Part shown: piece by piece, positions 36,069-44,778 of the stretch | Numbering within the stretch: position 1 is the stretch's first letter | Layout of the letters: each line of letters begins with the position of its first letter | Source: Saprospiraceae bacterium | GTDB lineage: Bacteria; Bacteroidota; Bacteroidia; Chitinophagales; Saprospiraceae | Direction of reading: 5' to 3' | Assembly (NCBI GenBank): GCA_020631355.1 | Contig: JAHDHL010000006.1 | Coordinates: forward strand, 118,859 to 182,858 | Length of the DNA stretch: 64,000 nt | Program-made: the position numbers and the translations under genes | Notes under the pieces: model-generated | What the model was told of the DNA's origin: nothing | Database searches by the model: none | Seen by the model: only the letters and a program-made list of their open reading frames with translations

Positions 36069-36111
36069 GTAATGTACCTATACCCAGAATGTTCACATTC
36101 AGGTAAATTAC
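36069..36111 (+). promoter_or_regulatory. hairpin immediately before the FIST start codon
   Basis: A stacked dyad: GTAAT (36069-36073) with ATTAC (36107-36111), TACCT (36075-36079) with AGGTA (36101-36105), and GAATG (36087-36091) with CATTC (36096-36100) around a TTCA loop. It ends 2 nt before the ATG at 36114 and covers the alternative ATG at 36072. It could be an RNA element affecting translation or a DNA operator. Confidence 0.4.
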
Positions 36112-36113
36112 AT

Positions 36114-37298
36114 ATGAGTCAAGTCACGGAAACTTTATCTAAGCAAAAAACTATTATGAGGTCCAAATCTATCAGTGCAAGCACACCTGAGATGCTACGT
36201 TCGTTCCTGAATGAAACCATCAAGAACGATTTCCATCCCACATTGGCCATTACATTTTCCGATCCGGAATTCGGAATAGATGATACCATAGAGATATTCA
36301 AATCACATGATATTCAGCTAATAGGATGTTCAACATCAGGTGAGATCTGTAATGATGAATTGAATGAGGAAACTTTTTCAGCTTTACTTCTCGATCTCAA
36401 TCCTACCTCTTTCAAGATTATAAGTTTCGAGGCCGAGGGAAATGATTACAGTACCCAAGGACGCGAATTGGGTAAGATTGCAAATGAAACATTCGACAAT
36501 CCGGGCATTATAGTCTATTCAGGAGGAATCGGTGTGGATGGTGAAAGCATCGTCAAAGGAATCAAGTCTACGATGGAACGAGAAATCCCCATACATGGCG
36601 GACAAGGGGCCGATCACTTTAGATACCAAAAGGTATCTACCTATACCCACGAATCCAATAATGACAATGGCCTATCTGCTCTCATCTTGGATACTGATAA
36701 AGTTCGTATGATGGGAAAGACCTTCAGTGGATGGAATGATTTGGGTAAGATTCATACGATAACCAAATCAGAAGCCAATATCATTTATGAGATTGATGGC
36801 AAACCCGCCCTTGACCTTTTCAATTCCTACTTCCCGAGTATCGAATACAAGCAGCAGGATGATTCTGAAAAGTTATTTACCATTCCAGGTATTTATCCAT
36901 TGAAAATCTTGCGTGATGATGATGTTGTAATCATTCGCTCGGGAATGATTTATGATTTTGAGAATAAGGCCTTAATATTAGCTGGCGGTGTGCAACAAGG
37001 TGACCAATTCAAGTTTTGTCCCACACCTAGTTTTGATGTGGTGGATACGACTCTGAACCAATTCTCGGAATTGGCCAAGGATACCGGTGAAGTGGACGCA
37101 GTCATCATCAATAGTTGTGCTGGGCGACACTTTGCGTTCGGCCCCATGTTTGAGGACGAAGTAGAGGGATTGTATAACATATGGAAAAAACCCACTGTTG
37201 GCTATATGGCCTATGGAGAAATAGGAAACATTGGACAAAATTCCATTTGTGAATTCCACAATGTATCTTGTTCACTCGTTACACTAACTGGAAAATGA
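36114..37298 (+). CDS. FIST domain sensory protein
   Basis: About 394 residues from the ATG at 36114; an in-frame ATG at 36072 would add 14 residues with no FIST character and lies inside a hairpin. The FIST N domain runs over about 20-215 (PTLAITFSDPEFG, LIGCSTSGEICNDEL, GIIVYSGGIGVDGESIV) and FIST C over about 220-385 (IYEIDGKPALDLFNSYF, VDAVIINSCAGRHFAFG, PTVGYMAYGEIG). FIST proteins are cytoplasmic sensors, often of small ligands such as amino acids. The stop overlaps the next gene's start by 4 bp (ATGA), so it is translationally coupled to a PAS histidine kinase and probably feeds signals to it. Confidence 0.88.
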   Translation: MSQVTETLSKQKTIMRSKSISASTPEMLRSFLNETIKNDFHPTLAITFSDPEFGIDDTIEIFKSHDIQLIGCSTSGEICNDELNEETFSALLLDLNPTSFKIISFEAEGNDYSTQGRELGKIANETFDNPGIIVYSGGIGVDGESIVKGIKSTMEREIPIHGGQGADHFRYQKVSTYTHESNNDNGLSALILDTDKVRMMGKTFSGWNDLGKIHTITKSEANIIYEIDGKPALDLFNSYFPSIEYKQQDDSEKLFTIPGIYPLKILRDDDVVIIRSGMIYDFENKALILAGGVQQGDQFKFCPTPSFDVVDTTLNQFSELAKDTGEVDAVIINSCAGRHFAFGPMFEDEVEGLYNIWKKPTVGYMAYGEIGNIGQNSICEFHNVSCSLVTLTGK

Positions 37299-38683
37299 CA
37301 AATTTGGATCATCCGGAACATACAGATGGACATGATGAATCCCCCAACCATTCTAGGAGTAGAATGGATGAGATGGAACTAATCATCAAGCAATTGATGA
37401 AACGGAACCGTCGTTTGGAATTTGCCGTAGAGCGATTGAAAAAGGATAAGGAAATCACTGAGGGATTTCTGAATGCCACCATCAAGGATTTGGAGGTGGC
37501 CAATGAAAAAATCAAGGAATATTCAGACAAGGAAATACAGGAAAAGGAAAGAACCATCCGATTCCAACAGACCAGACTGAATCAAATTACGGATGCCATG
37601 CCTTACAGTATGGCTTATGTAGATTTGGATTTCAGGTATCAATTGAATAATAAATCCTATCAAAAATGGTTCGGGAAAGGAAAGAAAGACCTCATTGGCT
37701 TACATATCAAAGAAATTATTGGTGAGGAAGCCTTTCTCAATTATAGTAAACCCTTATTGGAACAAACATTCAAGGGTGAGGAAATCCACTATGATATTAA
37801 GCTAAAGAATAAGAGCGGAAAGAAACTCATTCTGAATGTATACTATATCCCGGCCTTGGATGAGGAGAATAATATTATTGGAGCATATGTATATGCCCAG
37901 GATATTACTGAAATTAAGGAGAATGAGATTAAGATTGAGGAAAAGAACAAGGAATTACAACATTATATCGAAAGTAATCTCCAACTTGAGAATTTTGCCT
38001 ATCTCGCTTCCCATGATTTGAAGTCACCGCTTAATAATGTTCTTAATTTTTCTCGCCTACTCAGTCATTCCGCAAAGGAAAAACTGGATGAGAAAGAACA
38101 AAAATTCCTTGGATTCATTCAGGACGGAAGTCTCAGAATGCAACAATTCATAGAAGACCTACTAGCTTATTCCGTATCAAGTAACAAGGAGGTTAATTTC
38201 AGTAGTATTCCATTGAAGGAGCTCCTAGATGAAATCCTCAGGGACAATTCCTTGATGATAGAATCCAATGAGGCCAAGATTTGTATGTGCAGTATTCCTG
38301 AAGTCATCCAAGGGGATACGGTACTCATCAAGCAATTGTTTTTCAATCTTATATCCAATGCCTGTAAATTCATTCCCAAGGATAGGACTCCCAAGATTGT
38401 CATTCATTGTGAGGAACGTGAGGACGAATACGAATTTTATGTTAAGGACAATGGAATAGGCATCAATCATAAGGATAAGCAACTCATTTTCGGACTTTTT
38501 AAGCGCCTACACCTACGATCTGAGTTTGATGGCACGGGAATTGGTCTATCCACATGCAGGAACGCTGTTGAGAAGCATGGTGGTAGAATTTGGATAGAAA
38601 GTGAAGAAGGATTCGGCAGTACCTTTTACTTTACAATTGCAAAAAATGGTGGCGCAAAACAAAATAACCCAAGTGATGGATAA
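37295..38683 (+). CDS. soluble PAS-domain histidine kinase
   Basis: 462 residues from the ATG at 37295; a start at 37268 adds 9 residues read out of the FIST gene and is less likely. No membrane segment. A coiled coil (about 20-95) leads to a PAS domain (MPYSMAYVDLDFRYQLNNKSYQKWFGK, about 100-225), a second coiled coil, then HisKA with His240 (ASHDLKSPLNNV) and HATPase (NLISNACKFIP, DNGIGINHKDKQLIFGLFKRLH, GTGIGLSTCRNAVEKHGG). It is an ATP-dependent kinase that should phosphorylate the receiver encoded next, whose start overlaps this stop by 8 bp. Confidence 0.93.
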   Translation: MTNLDHPEHTDGHDESPNHSRSRMDEMELIIKQLMKRNRRLEFAVERLKKDKEITEGFLNATIKDLEVANEKIKEYSDKEIQEKERTIRFQQTRLNQITDAMPYSMAYVDLDFRYQLNNKSYQKWFGKGKKDLIGLHIKEIIGEEAFLNYSKPLLEQTFKGEEIHYDIKLKNKSGKKLILNVYYIPALDEENNIIGAYVYAQDITEIKENEIKIEEKNKELQHYIESNLQLENFAYLASHDLKSPLNNVLNFSRLLSHSAKEKLDEKEQKFLGFIQDGSLRMQQFIEDLLAYSVSSNKEVNFSSIPLKELLDEILRDNSLMIESNEAKICMCSIPEVIQGDTVLIKQLFFNLISNACKFIPKDRTPKIVIHCEEREDEYEFYVKDNGIGINHKDKQLIFGLFKRLHLRSEFDGTGIGLSTCRNAVEKHGGRIWIESEEGFGSTFYFTIAKNGGAKQNNPSDG

Positions 38684-39080
38684 GAAATTTGACTTGCTCA
38701 TGTTCATAGATGACGATGAAGCAACCAATTACTATCATGAAATCATCGTGAATGAGTCTGACGTCTGTAAAAATTTCATTTTCTTTTCAAAAGCATTCGA
38801 TGCATTGGATTACTTCAGTGCTATCAGTAGTGTCGAACAGATTCCTAATATTATCTTCTTGGATATCAATATGCCTAAGATGGACGGATGGCAGTTTCTG
38901 GAGCATTTTTCCAAGCTGAATATCGAACCTGCTCCCAAGATTGTCATGCTGACCACTTCCCTGAGTAGTATAGAAAGGGACCGGGCTGATAAACATCCCA
39001 AAATTCACACCCTCCTACATAAATCCTTAAGTGAGGACCACCTCAATCAGCTCAAACAAGAATTATTGGTCGATTTTTAG
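38676..39080 (+). CDS. single-domain response regulator
   Basis: 134 residues from the ATG at 38676; the longer frame from 38601 lies inside the kinase gene. A plain receiver: acidic pocket FIDDDEAT, phospho-acceptor Asp63 in IIFLDINMPKMDGW, the conserved Thr in MLTTS, and a Lys near LLHKSLS. There is no output domain, so it works by protein contact, as in Rcp1/CheY-type regulators. It overlaps the kinase by 8 bp, which supports a FIST-kinase-receiver operon. The downstream target is not in the window. Confidence 0.92.
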   Translation: MDKKFDLLMFIDDDEATNYYHEIIVNESDVCKNFIFFSKAFDALDYFSAISSVEQIPNIIFLDINMPKMDGWQFLEHFSKLNIEPAPKIVMLTTSLSSIERDRADKHPKIHTLLHKSLSEDHLNQLKQELLVDF

Positions 39081-39143
39081 AACTCCATAACATTTATCGG
39101 TATTACCTTTGTGCTATTCATTTGAGTAGCAACTACATTATAC

Positions 39144-39737
39144 ATGGACAAAAACCAACAAGGGTCTTCACAAAAGAAAATGATGGGACCCATTGAATGG
39201 ATCACACTCATACTCATCGTTGCCATTATCGGATATATACTGATGAACCAATCAGGTATCAAGGTAGTGGATACTTCCGAAACCGTCGAAATCAGTAATA
39301 GACCCAACCATCAGCCGGATTGGGATGAATTCAAGGACCGCAAGGATAGACAAAGGGCAGAACGCAAAAAAAGGGAGGCAAAAGCTGAATCCCTTTTGCT
39401 TTCATTTGTTGAGGACTACCGCCAAACCGGCGAACGGGACCTCAAATCGTCGGATATTAAATTCCTTGAGAAAATGGATGATAAGATTCAGGCCAACGGA
39501 GGTATCCAGAATGCACAATCCTATTTCAATTTCATGAAGAATTCATTCCAATTCTATCAGAGCATGAAAAACATAGGTAACATGACAGCCAAGAGTCCGG
39601 AAGCCAAATCCTATACGAATAAGGAAGCAGACCAAATCATCAATAAGATATTCAGTGTGGAACAGGAAAAATTGGAAATATTCACAGAGGATGAACCCGA
39701 CACACAAGAGTGGTTGGAATTCCTAGGGGAGGAATAA
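39144..39737 (+). CDS. membrane-anchored hypothetical protein
   Basis: 197 residues with one N-terminal transmembrane helix (IEWITLILIVAIIGYILM, about 17-34), a highly charged linker (KDRKDRQRAERKKREAKAE, probable coiled coil) and a helical C-terminal domain. Family not recognised. A TACCTTTG at 39104-39111 matches the -7 promoter form upstream, without a clear -33. Its stop lies 1 bp from the stop of the convergent SDR gene. Role unknown. Confidence 0.65.
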   Translation: MDKNQQGSSQKKMMGPIEWITLILIVAIIGYILMNQSGIKVVDTSETVEISNRPNHQPDWDEFKDRKDRQRAERKKREAKAESLLLSFVEDYRQTGERDLKSSDIKFLEKMDDKIQANGGIQNAQSYFNFMKNSFQFYQSMKNIGNMTAKSPEAKSYTNKEADQIINKIFSVEQEKLEIFTEDEPDTQEWLEFLGEE

Positions 39738-39738
39738 A

Positions 39739-40440
39739 TTACAAATCTCCCAATTGCGGACGCAACACGATATCCTCCATCACTGCGGCATCACTCAATT
39801 CATAAGCTGCCTTTACGATTCTGGCAATATCACTGGCCTGCATCAATCTGGATTCAGGTAAGTCTACCCCAGCCCATGAATTCGACCATGTTGCACCGGG
39901 TAGAATGGATGAGACCTTGATATTGAATGGTTTCATTTCTTCTCTCAATACCTTCGAAAAACCCAATAGGGCAAACTTGGAAATGGAATAGGACCCTCCG
40001 TTGGGATAGGCTATCCGACTGGCAATCGAACACATATTAAAGATGTGTCCTGACTTCCTTTCTTTCATCAATGGGAGTAAGGCACGCGTCAGATGATAGG
40101 CACTATAAAGATTGGTATTCATCATCAATTCCAAATTCCCCTCATCTTCCAGAGACACTTCACCGGGTAGGAAAACACCAGCATTATTCACCAGAATATC
40201 GATGGCTCCTACAGTCTGATTCACCATTGCGGCAAAGGATTTCACATCCGCTGGCTTACTCATATCTGTCACCTGATACAACACCTGATTACCTTGTTTT
40301 TCCAAGGCTTGTTTGGCAGACTCCAAATCTTCCTTATTCCTGGAACAGAGTACGATTTGCCAACCACCATCCTTGGCAAAAATATCAGCTATGGCCCTAC
40401 CTATTCCCTTGGTACCTCCCGTAATGACTATGGATTTCAT
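39739..40440 (-). CDS. short-chain dehydrogenase/reductase (SDR)
   Basis: 233 residues, classical SDR. Cofactor loop TGGTKGIGRAIA, adenine-side CSRNKEDL, LVNNAGVFLPG, catalytic Ser in NMCSIASR, and Tyr/Lys in SYSISKFALLG (YxxxK). Arg at the end of strand 2 favours NADPH. The substrate is unknown; 3-oxoacyl reductase-like enzymes share this pattern. It lies 10 bp after the DUF5683 gene on the same strand, probably in one transcript. Confidence 0.92.
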   Translation of the reverse strand: MKSIVITGGTKGIGRAIADIFAKDGGWQIVLCSRNKEDLESAKQALEKQGNQVLYQVTDMSKPADVKSFAAMVNQTVGAIDILVNNAGVFLPGEVSLEDEGNLELMMNTNLYSAYHLTRALLPLMKERKSGHIFNMCSIASRIAYPNGGSYSISKFALLGFSKVLREEMKPFNIKVSSILPGATWSNSWAGVDLPESRLMQASDIARIVKAAYELSDAAVMEDIVLRPQLGDL

Positions 40441-40450
40441 CTTTATATTT

Positions 40451-41173
40451 TTATGGCCTTACAGCCGACTGTGTAATGGATTCGAATGTAGGATGCAATT
40501 GGGGTGTTACCTCCGGACTTCGATGACCAAAGGTTAATGTCAATCCCATACCTGTACTAGGAATGGGAGAATAGTCCTGTTGTTCAACACTCGGCCCTAT
40601 TTCCCAACTTAAATCGTCGCTTACATCAAAGCCCTGAAGGTGGGCATCCACGAATGCATCCACTCCTACCAAGGCATAGAAACCGATGAGTCCCATGTAG
40701 GAACGTTCCAAATTGTTACGGAATCCCTCCCTTACATTTTGTAATTGAGCATCAGTCAGTGAACTGGTGAATTCTTCCTCAACCGTATTCTCATCGCCAT
40801 CCAATCTATAAATATATGCGGTCTTGAATCGTTTATAATTCCTAGTATTGTAAGCAATCGCATAGCTCAGGCCTCCAATCCCGGCATATACAATAGGAAT
40901 TTTCCAATGCTTACCGTTGTAGGCCTGACCCGTTCCCGGTAGTATGAAAGTCATCCAGAGGGCTTTTTTGGGTCGGGGCTGTTCATCTTTGAAAAAATGA
41001 GCCACTTTGGATGGAAATATTTTCAGTCGCTGACCAAAAGAGAGCTTATTCTGGACTGTAGTATCCGATATCACAGGTTGGTTCAGGCTGTCCAAAACCA
41101 CATTGGTGGAATCCTGTCCCAATAAACTTGGAGCCCAAAAGCATAACAACAATATCAGTATCTTTGCATTCAT
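40451..41173 (-). CDS. DUF5683 family envelope protein
   Basis: 240 residues. Signal peptide (ILILLLCFWAPSLLGQ). The core matches DUF5683: KKALWMTFILPGTGQAYNGKHWKIPIVYAGIGGLSYAIAYN (quoted in part), then a helical segment and GLIGFYALVGVDAFVDAHLQGFD, followed by a short strand-rich end. These proteins are widespread in Bacteroidota; the two hydrophobic helices suggest a membrane protein. Function unknown. It is the first gene of a two-gene minus-strand unit with the SDR. Confidence 0.8.
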   Translation of the reverse strand: MNAKILILLLCFWAPSLLGQDSTNVVLDSLNQPVISDTTVQNKLSFGQRLKIFPSKVAHFFKDEQPRPKKALWMTFILPGTGQAYNGKHWKIPIVYAGIGGLSYAIAYNTRNYKRFKTAYIYRLDGDENTVEEEFTSSLTDAQLQNVREGFRNNLERSYMGLIGFYALVGVDAFVDAHLQGFDVSDDLSWEIGPSVEQQDYSPIPSTGMGLTLTFGHRSPEVTPQLHPTFESITQSAVRP

Positions 41174-41233
41174 ATATATGATAACGAATCAGGCAAGTTC
41201 TTGATGTCCCAATTTGGAATTTAAAAGTCGAAC

Positions 41234-41743
41234 ATGGAAGAAGCACTTTATATCTACGAACCCAACACCTCAGAACTCAGTCTTTACACCATATTGGGTT
41301 TTGCCGCTTTCGTCCTATGCTCCCTTCTTTTCTACTATTCCCTAAAGCACCACAAACAGCTTTTGTTACTGTTTTCGGGCTTCCTTGGTGTCATCGGATT
41401 GGGTGTGGGTATCTTTTCCATTATCAACCAACAAAAACTTCCCAATATCGAAATCTACCAAGAGGGATTATCCACGCCGCAAGGTAAAGTAAGTTTTGAT
41501 GATATCAGAAAAATTGAATTAAAAGAAGACAAACAACACTCCAAGTATCCCATCCACAGAGGAGGAGAAATGATTACCATTGATACCATACGGATGATAT
41601 TGGTCGAGGAATATTCAGGCAAGGCCCATGTCATGACTGAATTCAATTATCCCTTACAGGAAATATACAGTAACCTGTCCGTTTTGGTCAAAGCCTATCA
41701 GGAAAAGAAGGAGAAGGAAGAATCCGTTACCAACCCTGAATAA
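41234..41743 (+). CDS. small membrane protein with two helices and a cytosolic domain
   Basis: 169 residues. Two hydrophobic helices (about 16-36 and 45-63) are followed by a ~90-residue soluble domain beginning IEIYQEGLSTPQGKVSFDDIRKIEL, which reads like a short PH-like beta domain. Family not recognised. It is divergent from DUF5683 and overlaps the convergent OmpA gene tail by 17 bp. Confidence 0.65.
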   Translation: MEEALYIYEPNTSELSLYTILGFAAFVLCSLLFYYSLKHHKQLLLLFSGFLGVIGLGVGIFSIINQQKLPNIEIYQEGLSTPQGKVSFDDIRKIELKEDKQHSKYPIHRGGEMITIDTIRMILVEEYSGKAHVMTEFNYPLQEIYSNLSVLVKAYQEKKEKEESVTNPE

Positions 41744-43916
41744 AATTATTCAAATCAGAATATTTACCAACCCATTCCTGTGCTTCTTCCGGCTTGAGTC
41801 TGACTCCATCCACATAAGGTACGATGAATGCATTCTGAACACCCTTGGACTTCAATTCATTCTTAATGGAACGTGCCATAGAATAGGAACGATGCAAACC
41901 TATGGTATACCTAAGTAGATTGCGTTCGGCATCCTGTTCAATCATCGGGTCCTTATACTTTAGGATCACATCACTATCATACATGCTTCTGAGTGCTGCA
42001 ACCTGTACCTTGTAGGATAATCCCATGAGTGAATTATCATAGGTAGCTCGCTGGTATACGACCTGACGCTCATTGATAATCGGCCACTTCACATTAGAAA
42101 TCACATTGGTTCCCTCGCCATTGATGATGCGTATTTCTATTCTTCTATTCAACTTCCTTCCATTTGGACTATCAGAACCATCCTGGTTCTGATTCCTAGC
42201 TACAGGATAACTGGAACCGAATCCCTTGACATAGATATTCTTAATAGCGACACCATTATTCTTAAGGTAATCAGCAGCTTTCTGGGCCCTTAGATAAGAA
42301 AAATACAAACGGAATTTTTCCGGGTCATTATCATCAGTATGACCGTTGAGTTCAATCTTGAGATTTGGGTATTTCAATGCCAGTTTCACTACCTTGTTCA
42401 ACTCGGACATGTTCGCTTTCGTCACTATATTATCCCCACTGTAGAACAAGGGAGACAATACGACCCTTTCCTCCGTATCATTCCCAACTGGGGCAATAGG
42501 AGTATCAGGTTTGGGTGTAATGGCTCCTCCTGAAATCGGTTTCTTAGTCTTATCTATCAAATTGAATGCATAAGGATAAGAATCACGGGATTGTTCCGAT
42601 TGAACAGCCTTGAAATATCCGATGTAAATATCAAATCCTCCCATTCCCCCTACTCTATCCGAAGCAAGGAATGATTTGAGTCCATCCTTGGATAGTGTAA
42701 AACTGAGTTCATCCCCGGGAGAATTAATAGGTGCTCCCATATTCTCGGGTGTAGTCCAAACCAATAAATCATCCCTGAATGTCGTCTTGAATATATCGAA
42801 TCCACCCAATGAATAAGGTCGATTAGAACTATAATATAAGGTTCTTCCATTCCTCGCAAGAAATGGAGAGGTATCATCATAAGGACTATTCACCTCAGGT
42901 CCCAGATTTTCAGGACGAGTCCAGAAACCACCGGGAAGTCTCTTGATAACATACAAATCCAAACCACCATATCCGCCCTCCATGCTGGAGGCATAGATAA
43001 TGGTAGAGTCCTTGAAAATGAAAGGAGCCTCATCACCCTCACGAACATTAACCGGACTCCTGAAAGTGGATGGATAATAGAATTCGTCCTTGGTGCTTTT
43101 CAGGGTATCCGTATAAATGGCTCCATCCCTCGTTGGGATATACCCCTTGTAATAGTACATTACAGTAGAACGGTCACTAAATCCAATGACTTCATCATTC
43201 TTGGATGAATTGATGAGTTCATTGAGTGGCCGAGTGGCAGTCCATTCACCATTAATGAGTTGGGAGGAGAATATATCACTATTATACTGACCAATAATTT
43301 CATCCTCAACGCCTTCGGAATCCCTCATTCCTCCGGAAGTTCCGGGTCTACTGGATGAAAAGTAAATGGTACTTTCCCTTCCTGGGCTTATGATGGGAGC
43401 ATAATCATCCAGAAAACCATTGACTTTGCTTCCCAGATTATCAACTATGGCTTTTTCTTCCTGATACTTGATTTCCCTAGAAAATGCACATTGTCTGATG
43501 TAGTGTTTGGACAAGCTTCTCTTATTACCGCCATCCACTTCTTTCATGTACTTCTTATAATAGGAGATTGCTTCCTTGAAATTGGATTCCAAATGATATA
43601 ATCTTCCCAGATAATACCATGCATCCTTTTCTCCCCCCTTAAGGCTGGTAGCATATAGTAAATACTGCTCGGCTGTTTGGATTTGGCCTGCATAAAGATG
43701 GCAAACGCCAAGCCTATACTTAATCAGGTCATCATTAGGCTTTTCTTTCAGCAGCTTATTATAGTTATCCAGCGCCTGCCTGTATTTTTCATGTTTGAAT
43801 TGTAAGTCAGCCATTTGTCTGATGGTAGCAGTGGATTGAGCAGAAAGACTACTCCCAAGAACAAAAAGCCCCATCATGAATGATAGCAAGTAACGAACTC
43901 CCATAGGTATCACCAA
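41727..43916 (-). CDS. OmpA family protein with TPR, PD40 propeller and SPOR-like tail
   Basis: 729 residues (an ATG 4 codons in, at 43904, is equally possible). Signal peptide (LLSFMMGLFVLGSSLSAQ). TPR helices at about 30-140, then a PD40/WD40-like propeller (repeats such as ESTIYFSSSRPG, TLYYSSNRPYSLGGFDIF, KSFLASDRVGGMGGFDIY) at about 165-440, an OmpA domain with the peptidoglycan site NGHTDDNDPEKFRLYFSYLRAQKAADYL at about 505-630 (in part), and a C-terminal SPOR-like segment (YKVQVAALRSMYD...AFIVPYVDGVRL). The domain order resembles PorE-type proteins linked to T9SS or gliding, but the SPOR end is unusual. Likely periplasmic, holding an envelope complex to the wall. Confidence 0.85.
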   Translation of the reverse strand: MVIPMGVRYLLSFMMGLFVLGSSLSAQSTATIRQMADLQFKHEKYRQALDNYNKLLKEKPNDDLIKYRLGVCHLYAGQIQTAEQYLLYATSLKGGEKDAWYYLGRLYHLESNFKEAISYYKKYMKEVDGGNKRSLSKHYIRQCAFSREIKYQEEKAIVDNLGSKVNGFLDDYAPIISPGRESTIYFSSSRPGTSGGMRDSEGVEDEIIGQYNSDIFSSQLINGEWTATRPLNELINSSKNDEVIGFSDRSTVMYYYKGYIPTRDGAIYTDTLKSTKDEFYYPSTFRSPVNVREGDEAPFIFKDSTIIYASSMEGGYGGLDLYVIKRLPGGFWTRPENLGPEVNSPYDDTSPFLARNGRTLYYSSNRPYSLGGFDIFKTTFRDDLLVWTTPENMGAPINSPGDELSFTLSKDGLKSFLASDRVGGMGGFDIYIGYFKAVQSEQSRDSYPYAFNLIDKTKKPISGGAITPKPDTPIAPVGNDTEERVVLSPLFYSGDNIVTKANMSELNKVVKLALKYPNLKIELNGHTDDNDPEKFRLYFSYLRAQKAADYLKNNGVAIKNIYVKGFGSSYPVARNQNQDGSDSPNGRKLNRRIEIRIINGEGTNVISNVKWPIINERQVVYQRATYDNSLMGLSYKVQVAALRSMYDSDVILKYKDPMIEQDAERNLLRYTIGLHRSYSMARSIKNELKSKGVQNAFIVPYVDGVRLKPEEAQEWVGKYSDLNNFIQGW

Positions 43917-44122
43917 TTGTTTTTAGTTTTTGTCCATTCAGATTGGTTTCTCAATTGAATGAACGCCAATCCTCATCATAGTATGCTTCAATAAGCAACT
44001 ACGAAGGTACATAATAATCATTAAAGCTTGATACTCTTGGGCAAATAGGTAGGATTCACATGTTCATATTCTAGTAACGAATGCCAGTAACAATACATTG
44101 CCAGCTCAAAATCAAATTCTTT

Positions 44123-44761
44123 TTAGGCTTTCTTCTTCCTCTTATAATCCAGGATATTGATATGATTATCACAAAAACCATAATCCCGTTCCTCGTTGGA
44201 AGCTACGATGACCGTTCTGTCATTCAGGTGGTTCTGTACCAAATCCAAGTACCAAGCCATACCTTTCTGATCCAGATTCGTTGTGGGTTCATCCAATAAT
44301 AAAAGGCTGGAATCCGTCAGGATGGCCAAAGCCAATTTGACGCGTTGTTTCATTCCTGATGAAAAGAACTTGATTTCTTTCTTGGTAGCGGTCTTGGGCA
44401 AGTCAATGATTCCCATCACTTCATCCACCGTCATATCATGGATAAAGGATTTGAATTTTTGATGGAATCGAATCATTTCTTCCATACTGAACTCCTCTAT
44501 CAGTTCGATATACGGGCCAGCAAAAGCTACTTGCTGGTACACTACGGAGCGAGCTATTTCCGTATCATTAGCATCAGAGAAAATGACTTTCCCCTTAGAG
44601 GGTGTAAGATGTCCTGCCAGAACTTTCATCAAGGTTGATTTCCCTGAACCATTAGAGCCTAGGACAGCGTATTGTTGTCCCATTTTAAATTGATAATCCA
44701 CCCCTCTGAATATCCATTCAAACTGGTATCTTTTCCCTACTTGGTCTAGTGAAATATTCAT
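44123..44761 (-). CDS. ABC transporter ATP-binding protein
   Basis: 212 residues, a single nucleotide-binding domain. Walker A LGSNGSGKST, Q-loop VVYQQVAFAGP, signature FSSGMKQRVKLA (Ser-Ser-Gly-Met form), Walker B LLLLDEPTTNLD, and no clear H-loop His in the usual place (IVASNEERD). It energises transport or assembly with an unseen membrane partner; no permease gene is adjacent. It lies 17 bp after lpxC-fabZ on the same strand, so it may be co-transcribed with the lipid A gene. A 206-bp gap with nothing recognised follows. Confidence 0.88.
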   Translation of the reverse strand: MNISLDQVGKRYQFEWIFRGVDYQFKMGQQYAVLGSNGSGKSTLMKVLAGHLTPSKGKVIFSDANDTEIARSVVYQQVAFAGPYIELIEEFSMEEMIRFHQKFKSFIHDMTVDEVMGIIDLPKTATKKEIKFFSSGMKQRVKLALAILTDSSLLLLDEPTTNLDQKGMAWYLDLVQNHLNDRTVIVASNEERDYGFCDNHINILDYKRKKKA

Positions 44762-44778
44762 GATTACTATTGAATCAT

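Noticed and set aside
36072..36113. Upstream ATG for the FIST gene
   Set aside because: The extra 14 residues have no FIST character and the ATG is inside a hairpin; the ATG at 36114 is preferred.
38601..38675. Longer start for the response regulator
   Set aside because: These codons lie inside the kinase catalytic domain; the inner ATG at 38676 gives a normal receiver start with an 8-bp overlap.
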